Origin: Anaerofilum faecale
GTDB taxonomy: Bacteria > Bacillota > Clostridia > Oscillospirales > Ruminococcaceae
Reading direction: 5' to 3'
NCBI GenBank assembly: GCA_019114265.1
Contig: DXFV01000042.1
Span: 1-64,000 of the forward strand
DNA length: 64,000 nt
Of the stretch, positions 7,732 to 16,157 are shown piece by piece. Positions within the stretch are counted from its first letter, which is position 1; every line of letters starts with the position of its first letter. The notes beneath the pieces were generated by a model. It made no database searches. It worked only from the letters and a program-made list of their open reading frames with translations, and had not been told where the DNA came from. A program made the position numbers and the translations under genes.

Positions 7732-8469
7732 ATGAATCGTTCCGATCGTTCCAAAAGGCTTCTTCGCATGGTCTTTCTCGCCATGATGGTGGCGGTGGGC
7801 GTGGTCATCTCGCCCATCCTGCGGGTGGAGGGCATGTGCCCCACCGCGCACTTCATCAACATCGTCTGTTCGGTGCTGCTGGGCCCGTGGTACTCGCTGC
7901 TGTGCGCCACCCTCATCGGCATCATCCGCATGAGCACGATGGGCATCCCCCCGCTGGCGCTCACCGGCGCTGTGTTCGGCGCGTTTTTGTCCGGCGTGCT
8001 CTACCGCGCGTCGAAGGGCAAGCTGCTGTTTGCCGTGCTCGGCGAGGTGGTGGGCACCGGCATCATCGGCGCCATCGCGTCCTACCCGGTGATGGCTCTG
8101 CTGATGAACCGCAGCGGCCTGACCTGGCTGTTCTATGTGCCGTCCTTCCTGATCGCCACCCTGATGGGCGGCTCGGTGGCCTTTGTTTTCCTGCGCCAGC
8201 TCTGCCGGAATGGCGTGTTGCCGCGCTTCCAGGCCGCGCTGGGCACCCAGAGCTATGCCGAGAGCACCTCTCCCCTCTCCAGCGCCGCCGCCATTGCCGC
8301 GCTGGGTGTGGTGCTGTGCATCGTGGTGAAGGTGCTGGACGGCGCGCTGCACCCCGAGGCACCGGCCTGGGGCATGGTGTCGAACGGCATTGCCGCGGCG
8401 GGCGTGCTGGCCGCCCTTTGCTATTTCGTTTTCCAATCTGTGAGAAAGAGAACCGAAGCACATGACTGA
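7732..8469 (+). CDS. thiW: ECF transporter S component ThiW (thiazole uptake)
   Basis: A 245-residue membrane protein. The start region RVEGMCPTAHFINIV and the following GPWYSLLCATLIGIIRM are hallmark ThiW sequences. The family is thought to import hydroxyethylthiazole through the ECF module, and here it sits directly before thiM, the kinase for that substrate. The ThiW core is about 165 residues; this copy carries an extra C-terminal part of some 75 residues with one more probable membrane segment near residues 185-205 and another near 215-235. It overlaps thiM by 8 bases. Start chosen by the strong family match from the first residues; its ribosome site is weak. Confidence 0.88.
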   Translation: MNRSDRSKRLLRMVFLAMMVAVGVVISPILRVEGMCPTAHFINIVCSVLLGPWYSLLCATLIGIIRMSTMGIPPLALTGAVFGAFLSGVLYRASKGKLLFAVLGEVVGTGIIGAIASYPVMALLMNRSGLTWLFYVPSFLIATLMGGSVAFVFLRQLCRNGVLPRFQAALGTQSYAESTSPLSSAAAIAALGVVLCIVVKVLDGALHPEAPAWGMVSNGIAAAGVLAALCYFVFQSVRKRTEAHD

Positions 8470-9274
8470 CCACATTTCCCCCATCCTGCACCGGCTGCAC
8501 GCCGAAGCGCCGCTGGTGCACGCCATCACCAACCCCATCTCGATCACCCAGTGCGCCAACGCGGTGCTGGCGCTGGGCGCGCGCCCCATCATGGCCGAGC
8601 ACCCGCGCGAGGCAGCGCAGATCACCCGCACCGCCGCCGCGCTGCTGCTGAACCTGGGCAACATCACCGACGTGCGGATGGAGGCGATGGCGCTGTCCGC
8701 CCGCGCCGCCCGGGAACAGAACATCCCCGCCGTGCTGGACGCGGTGGGGGCAGCCTGCTCCGATCTGCGCCGGGCATACGCCCTGTCGCTGCTGGAACGC
8801 ACCCCGCCCGCCGTCATCAAGGGCAACTATCCCGAGATCCGGGCGCTGGTCCGCCCCGACTACACCGCCTCGGGGGTGGACGGCGACGCCTGTCTGTCGG
8901 CACAGGAAGCTGCCAAGGCTGCGGCTGACCTTGCCCGCCGGTACGGCGCGGTGGTGCTGGCCAGCGGCAAGGCGGACATCGTCACCGACGGCTCCCGCAC
9001 CGTTCTGGTGCACAACGGCACCCCGCAGCTGGGGCAGATCACCGGCACCGGCTGCATGCTGGGGGCGGTGTGCGCCTGCTGTCTGGCGGCGGCGCCCGCC
9101 TTCGAGGCCGCGGTGTCCGCCTGTGTGCTGCTGGGCGTGGCAGGCGAGCGCGCCGAAACACCGCGCGGCAGCGGCACCTTTTTTGTCCGCCTGATGGACG
9201 AGCTGTCCACGCTGGACGGCCGCACCGTCTTTTCATCCCAGCATACGGAGGAATACCATCTTGAAAACGCTTGA
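8462..9274 (+). CDS. thiM: Hydroxyethylthiazole kinase
   Basis: A 270-residue ribokinase-fold enzyme that phosphorylates hydroxyethylthiazole (THZ) with ATP. Motifs: HAITNPISITQCANAVLALG near residues 20-39, NLGN at 64-67, and the catalytic GTGC (195-198) in QITGTGCMLGA. The length is typical. It overlaps thiW by 8 bases upstream and thiE by 14 bases downstream, so the three are tightly coupled. Its product, THZ-P, is joined to HMP-PP by ThiE. Confidence 0.95.
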   Translation: MTDHISPILHRLHAEAPLVHAITNPISITQCANAVLALGARPIMAEHPREAAQITRTAAALLLNLGNITDVRMEAMALSARAAREQNIPAVLDAVGAACSDLRRAYALSLLERTPPAVIKGNYPEIRALVRPDYTASGVDGDACLSAQEAAKAAADLARRYGAVVLASGKADIVTDGSRTVLVHNGTPQLGQITGTGCMLGAVCACCLAAAPAFEAAVSACVLLGVAGERAETPRGSGTFFVRLMDELSTLDGRTVFSSQHTEEYHLENA

Positions 9275-9887
9275 CACCACCCTCTATCTCGTCACCGACA
9301 GCACCGGCCTGACCGAGCCGGAGTTCCTCGCCCGCACCGAGCAGGCGCTGCAGGGCGGCGTGACCCTGCTGCAGATCCGGGAAAAGGAGCGCAGCACCCG
9401 CGAATACATCCATCTGGCCGCCCGGGTGCACGAGCTGGCCAAACGCTACAACGTGCCGCTGCTGGTGGACGACCGGGTGGACGTGGCGCTGGCGGTGGAC
9501 GCCGAAGGCGTGCACGTGGGCCAGACCGACATGCCGGCGGACATCGCCCGCCGCCTGCTGGGGCCGGACAAGATCGTGGGCGCCACCGCCAAGACGGTGC
9601 CCCAGGCGCTGGAGGCCTGGCAGCAGGGCGCCGACTATCTGGGCGTGGGCGCCATCTACCCCACCACCACCAAGGTGGTGACGGTCATCACCTCCACCGA
9701 GACGCTGGCCGACATCTGCGCGGCGGTTCCCATCCCGGTGAACGCCATCGGCGGGCTGAACCACAGCAACCTGGGCGTGCTGAAAGGCACCGGCATCCGG
9801 GGCATCTGCGTGGTGTCGGCCATCATGAAGGCCGCCGACCCCAAAGCCGCCGCGCAGCAGCTGCGCGAGGCCTTCCGGGGGCTGTGA
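9261..9887 (+). CDS. thiE: Thiamine phosphate synthase
   Basis: A 208-residue TIM-barrel enzyme that couples HMP-PP and THZ-P to thiamine phosphate. Visible motifs are LLQIREKE (residues 35-42) for pyrophosphate binding, VHVGQTDMP near 86-94, GVGAIYPTTTK and the C-terminal GGLN/GICVVSAI loops. It starts with TTG at 9261, placed 9 bases after GGAGG and inside the last codons of thiM; no better ATG exists before the first conserved strand. It closes the thi operon, followed by a hairpin terminator. Confidence 0.95.
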   Translation: MKTLDTTLYLVTDSTGLTEPEFLARTEQALQGGVTLLQIREKERSTREYIHLAARVHELAKRYNVPLLVDDRVDVALAVDAEGVHVGQTDMPADIARRLLGPDKIVGATAKTVPQALEAWQQGADYLGVGAIYPTTTKVVTVITSTETLADICAAVPIPVNAIGGLNHSNLGVLKGTGIRGICVVSAIMKAADPKAAAQQLREAFRGL

Positions 9888-9916
9888 AATCCGGGCTGTC
9901 TCTTTCTGCACAAAAC

Positions 9917-9953
9917 AGGCCGCCGGCTGTACGCGCTGTACCGCCGGCGGCCT
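9917..9953. terminator. Terminator at the end of the thi operon
   Basis: An 11-base-pair GC stem (AGGCCGCCGGC with its complement) lies between thiE and the convergent gene. T runs after it are broken on the plus strand (TTT, then TTTTTT 17 bases on). Confidence 0.6.
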
Positions 9954-9970
9954 GCGGCTTTATGCTTTTT

Positions 9971-10591
9971 TCAGCGGCTGCAAAGGAGAAAGTATTGATA
10001 CAGATTAAAAAGTATTGAAATGAGCAACAGGATGGCCAGGACAGGAACTCTGCCATCGGTCTGCCGCGCGGGCTTTTGGGCAGGGGGGGAAATCTCTGGA
10101 CGGAAAGAAGCTGTATGCACTGGTGGCTCCAGACGGGGAGGAGCAGACACCTTTGTATACGGTTCGTCAGAAATAGTTTCTCCCGGTTTGGGCAGGGAAA
10201 ATCTGTCTGCGGAAAAAGTGCGGTCGTAATATTTCATAAACCACACCGCCAGTATGTAGGCGCTGCGCAGCAGACCGCACGCCGCGCCTGCCGTCACATT
10301 TCCCCGGCCATGGCTCACTGCGTTGCGCGCCATGCGGATCTGGTGGAGCGCCTCCACAATTGTGCTCGGCAGCACGCCCTTTCTTTCCAGCAGGACAATG
10401 CGGTTGAACTGGTTGTCCTCGTCCGGGACAAGGCGCTCCGAGGACAAAATCTCCCCTGTCACCGCTTCGGCAAAGCGCCCCAGCTCGATGACAGCTGTGG
10501 CGGGGGAATCATATAAATGACGTTCTGCCGACATACAGATCTCGCACAAAGAAGGCCAGTATTTGTTCAAGAACAGAAAATTCGATTCCAT
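9971..10591 (-). CDS. DUF4145-like protein with C-terminal membrane anchor
   Basis: A 206-residue protein. Residues 1-125 resemble DUF4145/HEPN-like helical domains: a conserved run of acidic-helix residues (AVIELGRFAEAV), then the IRMARNAVSHG segment close to the R-x4-6-H motif of HEPN-type RNases, then a long hydrophobic-aromatic helix. A proline- and charge-rich linker follows, and a last hydrophobic stretch (VLAILLLISILFNLYQYFLL) would anchor the protein in the membrane by its tail. The ATG at 10591 follows GGAAGGAAG. Such domains occur in defence proteins and restriction subunits, but here the gene stands alone. Function unknown. Confidence 0.6.
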   Translation of the reverse strand: MESNFLFLNKYWPSLCEICMSAERHLYDSPATAVIELGRFAEAVTGEILSSERLVPDEDNQFNRIVLLERKGVLPSTIVEALHQIRMARNAVSHGRGNVTAGAACGLLRSAYILAVWFMKYYDRTFSADRFSLPKPGETISDEPYTKVSAPPRLEPPVHTASFRPEISPPAQKPARQTDGRVPVLAILLLISILFNLYQYFLLCSR

Positions 10592-10679
10592 ACAGATCTT
10601 CCTTCCGCAAAGCGCATATTGTTTTTTCGGAAACCATGATAGCACATCTCGTCACGCAAGTACAGACAGATCCGCAAAC

Positions 10680-11795
10680 TCAGAACGCCATCCGTTCCCA
10701 GCCCTCGCCCGCGATGGGACCAAGCCCCAGCATCTCACGGCCCAGATTCACATAATAGCGGTAGTTCTCGAGCGACACCCCGTTCGGGATGCGGTGGTCG
10801 AGTCCGAAGATCGCGCCGCCGCCCCGCATGGCGGGGGAGAGCTTGTATTCCAGCTCGGCGCGGATGGCTTCTTTGTCTTTGCGCAGCGCGAATTTGTCGA
10901 TGCCGCCCTTCACGCACAGACGGCTGCCGTATTTCCGGCGCACCTGCACGATGTCCATGCCGGCCGCCGGTTCAAAGGGATGCATGCAGTTGATTCCGGT
11001 GGCGAGGATATCGTCCAGGATGGGGTCCATGTTGCCGTCGCTGTCCAGCGAAAACAGCTTTGCGCCGTATGCCCGGGCGCACTGCCACACCCGCATGTAG
11101 TAGGGGCGCATGAATTCGCGCACCTGCGCCGGGCCGAACAGCGGCCCCGACTTCCCCGCCATATCCTCGTGCACGAACAGACAGTCGATGGGCACCTCTG
11201 CGCCCACCCGCTCGATCACCTGCACGCACAGCTCCGTGATCGTGTGGAGGATGTCGTGCACAAGCTCCGGCTCCTCATAGCAGGCCACGCACAGCTTCTC
11301 CTCCCCCATCAGCACGCGCGGCTCGTCGAACCCGCCGGGGATCTCCAGGATGGTGAGATACCCTTTGTCCCGCAGCGCCTTCTGCTGCCGCAGGCGTTCG
11401 GCGTCTATTCGCTGCTCAGAAAACGCGTACCAGTGCTTGATTTTCTCCCAGTCCCCGGCGGAGTGCACCGGGTATTCCAGCGGCAGAGGGATGGTGGCGC
11501 TCTGCTTGCACAGCTTGGCTTTGCAGCCGAAGGCGTCCCGCAGGACGGTGTGCTCCGGCGTGTCCTCCAGCACCTGCGGCTCGATGCCGGTGACCGCCTT
11601 GCAGTTTCCCGCCAGAAAGGTCTTGAGCACATAGTCCCAGTCGAAGGCGGTCATGGCGATCTCCTTTTCGCTCGCCCCCTGTCTGCGCCACTCGGCTTCC
11701 AGCGGCGCCAGCGGCCCGAACAGCTCGCAGAACATCTCGCGTCCGGTGTCCTCAAACAGGCTGTGTGCGATGTATCGTTCACGGTTCCAGATCAT
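10680..11795 (-). CDS. Uroporphyrinogen decarboxylase (UROD) family protein, role unknown
   Basis: A 371-residue protein with the UROD/cobalamin-methyltransferase MtaA-like TIM-barrel pattern: LEIPGGFDEPR, VHEDMAGKSGPLFGP, the SLDSDGNMDPILDD strand, MHPFEPAAGMD and the closing GGIDK with GLDHRIPNGV. These features fit a branch found next to sugar genes in gut bacteria and not the haem enzyme: there is no other haem gene nearby. The start at 11795 follows AAGGAG. It is divergent from an AraC regulator whose promoter lies between them, so regulator and gene are probably linked. It may be a methyltransferase or C-C lyase acting on a sugar derivative; I cannot say which. Confidence 0.7.
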   Translation of the reverse strand: MIWNRERYIAHSLFEDTGREMFCELFGPLAPLEAEWRRQGASEKEIAMTAFDWDYVLKTFLAGNCKAVTGIEPQVLEDTPEHTVLRDAFGCKAKLCKQSATIPLPLEYPVHSAGDWEKIKHWYAFSEQRIDAERLRQQKALRDKGYLTILEIPGGFDEPRVLMGEEKLCVACYEEPELVHDILHTITELCVQVIERVGAEVPIDCLFVHEDMAGKSGPLFGPAQVREFMRPYYMRVWQCARAYGAKLFSLDSDGNMDPILDDILATGINCMHPFEPAAGMDIVQVRRKYGSRLCVKGGIDKFALRKDKEAIRAELEYKLSPAMRGGGAIFGLDHRIPNGVSLENYRYYVNLGREMLGLGPIAGEGWERMAF

Positions 11796-11823
11796 GGCAG
11801 TCGGCTCCTTGCGTTTTTTCTTC

Positions 11824-11829
11824 AGTATA
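11824..11829 (-). promoter_or_regulatory. Extended -10 box for the UROD-family gene
   Basis: The minus strand reads TGCTATACT, an extended -10 element, 29 bases before the ATG at 11795. No convincing -35 box is visible, which fits a promoter needing an activator such as the divergent AraC protein. Confidence 0.5.
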
Positions 11830-11862
11830 GCATCTCCCGCCCGCAATTCCATGCACAGGCGC

Positions 11863-11891
11863 TTGCAAGCTGGACGATCTTCCGGCATAAT
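11863..11891 (+). promoter_or_regulatory. Promoter of the AraC gene at 11926
   Basis: TTGCAA and CATAAT with a 17-base spacer, 34 bases before the start codon. Confidence 0.65.
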
Positions 11892-11925
11892 TTATACAGA
11901 GACCATACCGGAAAGGAGGAGGAAG

Positions 11926-12696
11926 ATGGAACCGTCTTTTGCCGTGCAGCTGGACTATCTGGTCCACCGCGTCACCCACTGCGGGTGGAACATCGGGCCG
12001 CGCACCATCAACAACTTCGAGCTGGTGCTGGTGACGGCTGGAGAGGGCCGTATCGCCTGGGACGACCGCACCTTCGCCGCCCGCGCGGGGGATTTCATCT
12101 GCTTTGTGCCGGGGGTGCGGCACCGGTTGTGGGTGGACAGTGAACCCTGCATGGAGTTTTACGGCCTGCACTTCACCCCGTTGGGCGGGTTCGAGCCGCC
12201 CGCGCTGCCGCGCTTTGTGTCGCTGCCCAGCCCGCACCGTCTCCAGCCGCTGTTCCGGCAGCTGCTGGCCGACTACCGCGACCCACCCTATCTGTACAAA
12301 TGGAAACAGGACCTGCTGGTGCAGCAGATCCTGTACGAAGCGGCGGTGCAGGTACACCAGGCCGACTGCCCCGCCGAGGCGCTGCGCATCCAAAAGGTCG
12401 TGCAGCTGATCCGGCAGGACCCCTGCCGCGCTGTTTCGCTGGACGAGCTGTGCGCCGCGGCCCATCTGAAAAAGTCCGCCTTTCTGGAGGCGTTCCGGCG
12501 GGTGACCGGCGCCAGCCCGGGGCAGTACCGGATGCAGCTGCGGCTGGAGCGCGCCCGCGACCTGCTGCTGGACACCGATCTTCCGGTGGCGCAGGTGGCG
12601 GCGGCGTGCGGCTTTTCCGACCCGTTTTATTTCAGCCGGTGTTTTTCGCGGCACTTTTCGGTCTCCCCCAGCCGCTGGCGCGCCGAACACCTGTGA
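11926..12696 (+). CDS. AraC family transcriptional regulator
   Basis: A 256-residue regulator with an N-terminal cupin sensing domain (GRIAWDDRTFAARAGDFICF and the following VPGVRHRLW at about residues 42-70) and a C-terminal double helix-turn-helix (about 155-255). The last part, AACGFSDPFYFSRCFSRHF, is the AraC signature. The start at 11926 follows GGAAAGGAGGAGG. It faces away from the UROD-family gene and converges on a second AraC gene 23 bases away. It likely senses a sugar and controls the divergent gene or the uronate operon. No ligand can be named. Confidence 0.88.
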   Translation: MEPSFAVQLDYLVHRVTHCGWNIGPRTINNFELVLVTAGEGRIAWDDRTFAARAGDFICFVPGVRHRLWVDSEPCMEFYGLHFTPLGGFEPPALPRFVSLPSPHRLQPLFRQLLADYRDPPYLYKWKQDLLVQQILYEAAVQVHQADCPAEALRIQKVVQLIRQDPCRAVSLDELCAAAHLKKSAFLEAFRRVTGASPGQYRMQLRLERARDLLLDTDLPVAQVAAACGFSDPFYFSRCFSRHFSVSPSRWRAEHL

Positions 12697-12719
12697 GCCG
12701 TCCCCGCGGCGGCCAATGC

Positions 12720-13556
12720 TCAAAACAGGCTCCCTCCGCTTCGCGCACAGTCGCGGGGGCTGCAATCGTACCGCGCGCGGAAAGCGCGGTAGAAGTTGGG
12801 ATAATCCCGGAACCCGCAGGCCGCCGCCGTCTCGGTGGGGGCGGCGCCCTCCAGCAGCATTTCCCGGGCAATCTGCAGCCGCTTGAGCAGGATATACCGG
12901 TAGAGGCTGGTGCCCACCTGTCGGCTGAACTCGTGGCTGAGATAGTATTTGCTCACATGGAACCGCCCGGCCAATCCGTCCAGCGACAGCTCCTCCGGGT
13001 AGTGGCGGTGGATATAGGCCAGCACCCGGGAAATTAGCGGGCTGTTTTCGCCGGTTTCGCGGCACTGCTGCGCGGTGCGGTTCAGCAGCGCCATCAGCTG
13101 CAACAGACACCCCTCGGCGCACAGGTCGGCGGCGTATCCTTGCCCCGCGCGCTCGTCCAGGATGCGCTCCAGCAGAGCGCGCAGCGGGGCGATGTCGGGC
13201 GGATGCAGGCGGTTTGTGTGGCCGTCAAAACAGCGGGCCAGCTCCCCGCCGCCGAACCCCTCCAGATACCGCCGCCCCACCCACAGCACGATCCGCTCGT
13301 AGGGGCCGGCCTGCGGGTCCACCGTCACCTGGTGCAGCTCCATCGGGCTGATGAGCAGCAGGTCCCCCGGCTGCGGGCGGTAGAGCCTGCCCTCGATACG
13401 CCACTCCACCCTCCCGCGCAGGAACAGGTATACCTCGTAGAAATCGTGGTGGTGCAGGTCCACCGCGTCCAGGCGGGTGTCCTGGTTGTGGAAGATCTCG
13501 AAATCGTCCCGGCGCATCTCCTGGCGCGGGTCGAACCGCTGGGATGTATCGCGCAT
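12720..13556 (-). CDS. AraC family transcriptional regulator, probably of the glucuronate operon
   Basis: A 278-residue AraC regulator. Its cupin domain shows the conserved HHHDFYEVYLFLRG and PGDLLLISPMELHQV patterns (about residues 34-80), which bind the inducer; two helix-turn-helix units lie at about 175-270, ending in CGFRDYPNFYRAFR. The ATG at 13556 has GGGGGAG five bases upstream; a GTG two codons earlier overlaps that site and is less likely. It is divergent from uxaC with only 123 bases between, which is the normal place for a uronate-responsive regulator. Confidence 0.88.
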   Translation of the reverse strand: MRDTSQRFDPRQEMRRDDFEIFHNQDTRLDAVDLHHHDFYEVYLFLRGRVEWRIEGRLYRPQPGDLLLISPMELHQVTVDPQAGPYERIVLWVGRRYLEGFGGGELARCFDGHTNRLHPPDIAPLRALLERILDERAGQGYAADLCAEGCLLQLMALLNRTAQQCRETGENSPLISRVLAYIHRHYPEELSLDGLAGRFHVSKYYLSHEFSRQVGTSLYRYILLKRLQIAREMLLEGAAPTETAAACGFRDYPNFYRAFRARYDCSPRDCARSGGSLF

Positions 13557-13679
13557 GTGCACTCCCCCTTTTGCCCCATCTTACCGCAAGATTTACAATG
13601 TGTCAAACAAGTTCTGCAATTTTCATGTGCGTTTGTTGTGGTATGCTGAGAGCAGAAACCACGCAGGAGGTATATCGAC

Positions 13680-15080
13680 ATGGAATCCTTTCTGACCGAC
13701 GACTTCCTTCTGGACACCCCCGCCGCGCGCACCCTCTACCACACCTACGCGGCGAAGATGCCCATCATCGACTACCACTGTCACATCGACCCACACGACA
13801 TCTATGAGGACCGCCGCTTTGAAACCATCACCCGGCTGTGGCTGGGCGGCGACCACTACAAGTGGCGTCTGCTGCGTTCCAACGGGGTGGCGGAGGCGTA
13901 CATCACCGGCGACCGGTCCGACCGGGAAAAGTTCCAGAAATTCGCCGAGGCCCTCCCCCGCGCCATCGGCAACCCGATGTACCACTGGTGCCATCTGGAA
14001 CTGAAAAACTACTTCGGCTACACCGGTGTGCTGAACGGTTCCACCGCGCAGGAGGTGTGGGACCTGTGCGCCGAAAAGCTGCGCACCGACCCCCGCCTCA
14101 GCGCCCGGGGGCTGATCCTGTCCAGCAACGTGGAGATGATCGGCACCACCGACGACCCGTGCAGCCCCCTTGTCTGGCACAAAAAGCTGGCGGCGGACGG
14201 CTTCGCGGTGAAGGTGCTGCCCAGCTTCCGCCCGGATCCGGCGGTGAACATCCACAAGCCCGGCTTCGCGGCCTGGATGGAAACGCTGGAGCAGACGGTG
14301 GGCCGCCCGCTGGCCAACGCGCAGGCGGTGTGCGACGCGCTGTGCGAGCGGATTGCCTTCTTCGACGCGCATGGCTGCCGTTCGGCCGACCACGGCCTCA
14401 ACCGGATGGTGTGGCGTCCGGTCTCGCAGACGACCGCCGACCGCGCGCTGACGAAAGCCCGCCGCGGCGAGGCGCTGACGCCGGAGGAGATCGAGGGCTG
14501 GCAGACCCTGCTGCTGCATCGCTGCGCGAAGGAATACGCCCGCCGCGGCTGGGTGATGCAGCTGCATTTCAGCTGTATGCGCAACCCCAACAGCCGGATG
14601 CTGGAGCAGCTCGGCCCCGACACCGGCTTCGACTGCATCGCCGTCACCGACAGCTGTGCCGCCGCCCACCGGATGCTGGACGCGCTGGAGCGGGAAAACA
14701 GCCTGCCGAAAACGGTGCTGTACAGCCTGAACCCCGCCGACAACGCCTGGCTGGACTCCCTGCTGGGCGCCTTCCAGGGGCCGGAGATCCCGGGCAAGAT
14801 CCAGCACGGCAGCGCCTGGTGGTTCAACGACCACAAAACCGGCATGACCGAGCAGCTCACCAGCCTGGCCAATCTGGGCGTGCTGGGCAACTTCATCGGC
14901 ATGCTCACCGACAGCCGCAGCCTGCTCAGCTATGCGCGGCACGAATACTTCCGCCGCATCCTGTGCGCGCTGCTGGGACGCTGGGTGGAAAACGGGGAAT
15001 ATCCCGCCGACATGGAAACACTGGGCGGACTGGTGCAGGACATCTGCTGCAACAACGCCCGCCGCTATTTTAATCTGTAA
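13680..15080 (+). CDS. uxaC: Glucuronate isomerase
   Basis: A 466-residue uronate isomerase that converts D-glucuronate to D-fructuronate (and galacturonate to tagaturonate). The amidohydrolase-like metal site is visible in YHCHIDPHDIYEDRRF (residues 32-47); LGGDHYKWRLLRSNGV and late HGSAWWFNDHKTGM are family signatures. Its ribosome site AGGAGG lies 9 bases before the ATG. It is the first gene of a three-gene operon with uxuA and an SDR gene, giving the route glucuronate to 2-keto-3-deoxygluconate. The final kinase and aldolase are not in the window. Confidence 0.96.
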   Translation: MESFLTDDFLLDTPAARTLYHTYAAKMPIIDYHCHIDPHDIYEDRRFETITRLWLGGDHYKWRLLRSNGVAEAYITGDRSDREKFQKFAEALPRAIGNPMYHWCHLELKNYFGYTGVLNGSTAQEVWDLCAEKLRTDPRLSARGLILSSNVEMIGTTDDPCSPLVWHKKLAADGFAVKVLPSFRPDPAVNIHKPGFAAWMETLEQTVGRPLANAQAVCDALCERIAFFDAHGCRSADHGLNRMVWRPVSQTTADRALTKARRGEALTPEEIEGWQTLLLHRCAKEYARRGWVMQLHFSCMRNPNSRMLEQLGPDTGFDCIAVTDSCAAAHRMLDALERENSLPKTVLYSLNPADNAWLDSLLGAFQGPEIPGKIQHGSAWWFNDHKTGMTEQLTSLANLGVLGNFIGMLTDSRSLLSYARHEYFRRILCALLGRWVENGEYPADMETLGGLVQDICCNNARRYFNL

Positions 15081-15095
15081 AAGGAGATGCACACG

Positions 15096-16145
15096 ATGAA
15101 ACTGTCGTTTCGCTGGTATGGGGAGGGCGACTCCATCCCTCTGCAATACATCCGCCAGATCCCCGGCATGCGCAGCATCGTCAGCGCGGTGTATGACGTG
15201 GCGCCGGGCGAGGTGTGGCCGGAGGAAAGTCTGGCACGCATGCAGCAGCTGTGCGAGGAAAACGGCCTTGTCTTCGACGTGGTGGAGTCGATCCCGGTGA
15301 GCGAGGACATCAAGCTGGGCACCGAAAAGCGCGACGCACATCTGGCCGCCTACTGTGAAAACATTCGCCGCTGCGCCAAATACGGCATCAAGTGCGTGAC
15401 CTACAACTTCATGCCGGTCTTCGACTGGACCCGCACCCAGCTGGACAAGGCAGCCGCCGACGGCTCCACCAGTCTAGTGATGTACTGGGAGCAGATGAAG
15501 GGTCTGGACCCGCTGAAGGACGACATCCATCTGCCCGGCTGGGATTCCAGCTACACCCAGGCCGAGGTGCGCGAGCTGATCGCCGCCTATGGTCAGCTGG
15601 GAGAGCAAGGATTGTGGCGCAATCTGGAGTACTTCCTGCAGACGGTCATCCCGGTGGCCGAGGAGTGCGGCGTACAGATGGCCATCCACCCCGACGATCC
15701 CCCCTACCCCATCTTCGGGCTGCCCCGCATCATCACCTGCGAGGCAAACCTCGACCGGATGCTGCATCTGGCGGACAGTCCGGCCAACTGTCTGTGCCTG
15801 TGCACCGGCAGTCTGGGCTGCGCGGCCAGCAACGACGTCCCCGCGATGGTGCGCAAATACTCCGCGATGGGACGCATCGCCTTTGTGCATCTGCGCAACG
15901 TGAAAATTCTGGAGGACGGCAGCTTTGAAGAGCGCGCTCATCTGTCCGGCTGCGGCAGCCTGGACATGTACGAGATCGTGAAGGCGCTGGCCGAGACCGG
16001 GTTCGACGGCTATGTCCGCCCCGACCACGGGCGCATGATCTGGGGCGAGACCGGCAAACCGGGCTACGGCCTGTTCGACCGCGCACTGGGTGCGGCATAT
16101 ATCAACGGATTGTTTGAGGCCTGCGAAAAGGCCGCGCAGAAGTAA
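15096..16145 (+). CDS. uxuA: Mannonate dehydratase
   Basis: A 349-residue xylose-isomerase-like TIM-barrel enzyme that dehydrates D-mannonate to 2-keto-3-deoxy-D-gluconate using a divalent metal. Family marks include SFRWYGEGDSIPLQYIRQIP at the start, VESIPVSEDIKLG, metal-binding AIHPDDPPYPIFGLPRI, and FVHLRNV with RPDHGRMIWGE near the C terminus. The ATG at 15096 is preferred over one 9 bases earlier because AAGGAG directly abuts the latter. It lies 15 bases after uxaC and 12 before the reductase gene. Confidence 0.96.
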   Translation: MKLSFRWYGEGDSIPLQYIRQIPGMRSIVSAVYDVAPGEVWPEESLARMQQLCEENGLVFDVVESIPVSEDIKLGTEKRDAHLAAYCENIRRCAKYGIKCVTYNFMPVFDWTRTQLDKAAADGSTSLVMYWEQMKGLDPLKDDIHLPGWDSSYTQAEVRELIAAYGQLGEQGLWRNLEYFLQTVIPVAEECGVQMAIHPDDPPYPIFGLPRIITCEANLDRMLHLADSPANCLCLCTGSLGCAASNDVPAMVRKYSAMGRIAFVHLRNVKILEDGSFEERAHLSGCGSLDMYEIVKALAETGFDGYVRPDHGRMIWGETGKPGYGLFDRALGAAYINGLFEACEKAAQK

Positions 16146-16157
16146 AGGAGAAGTGTT

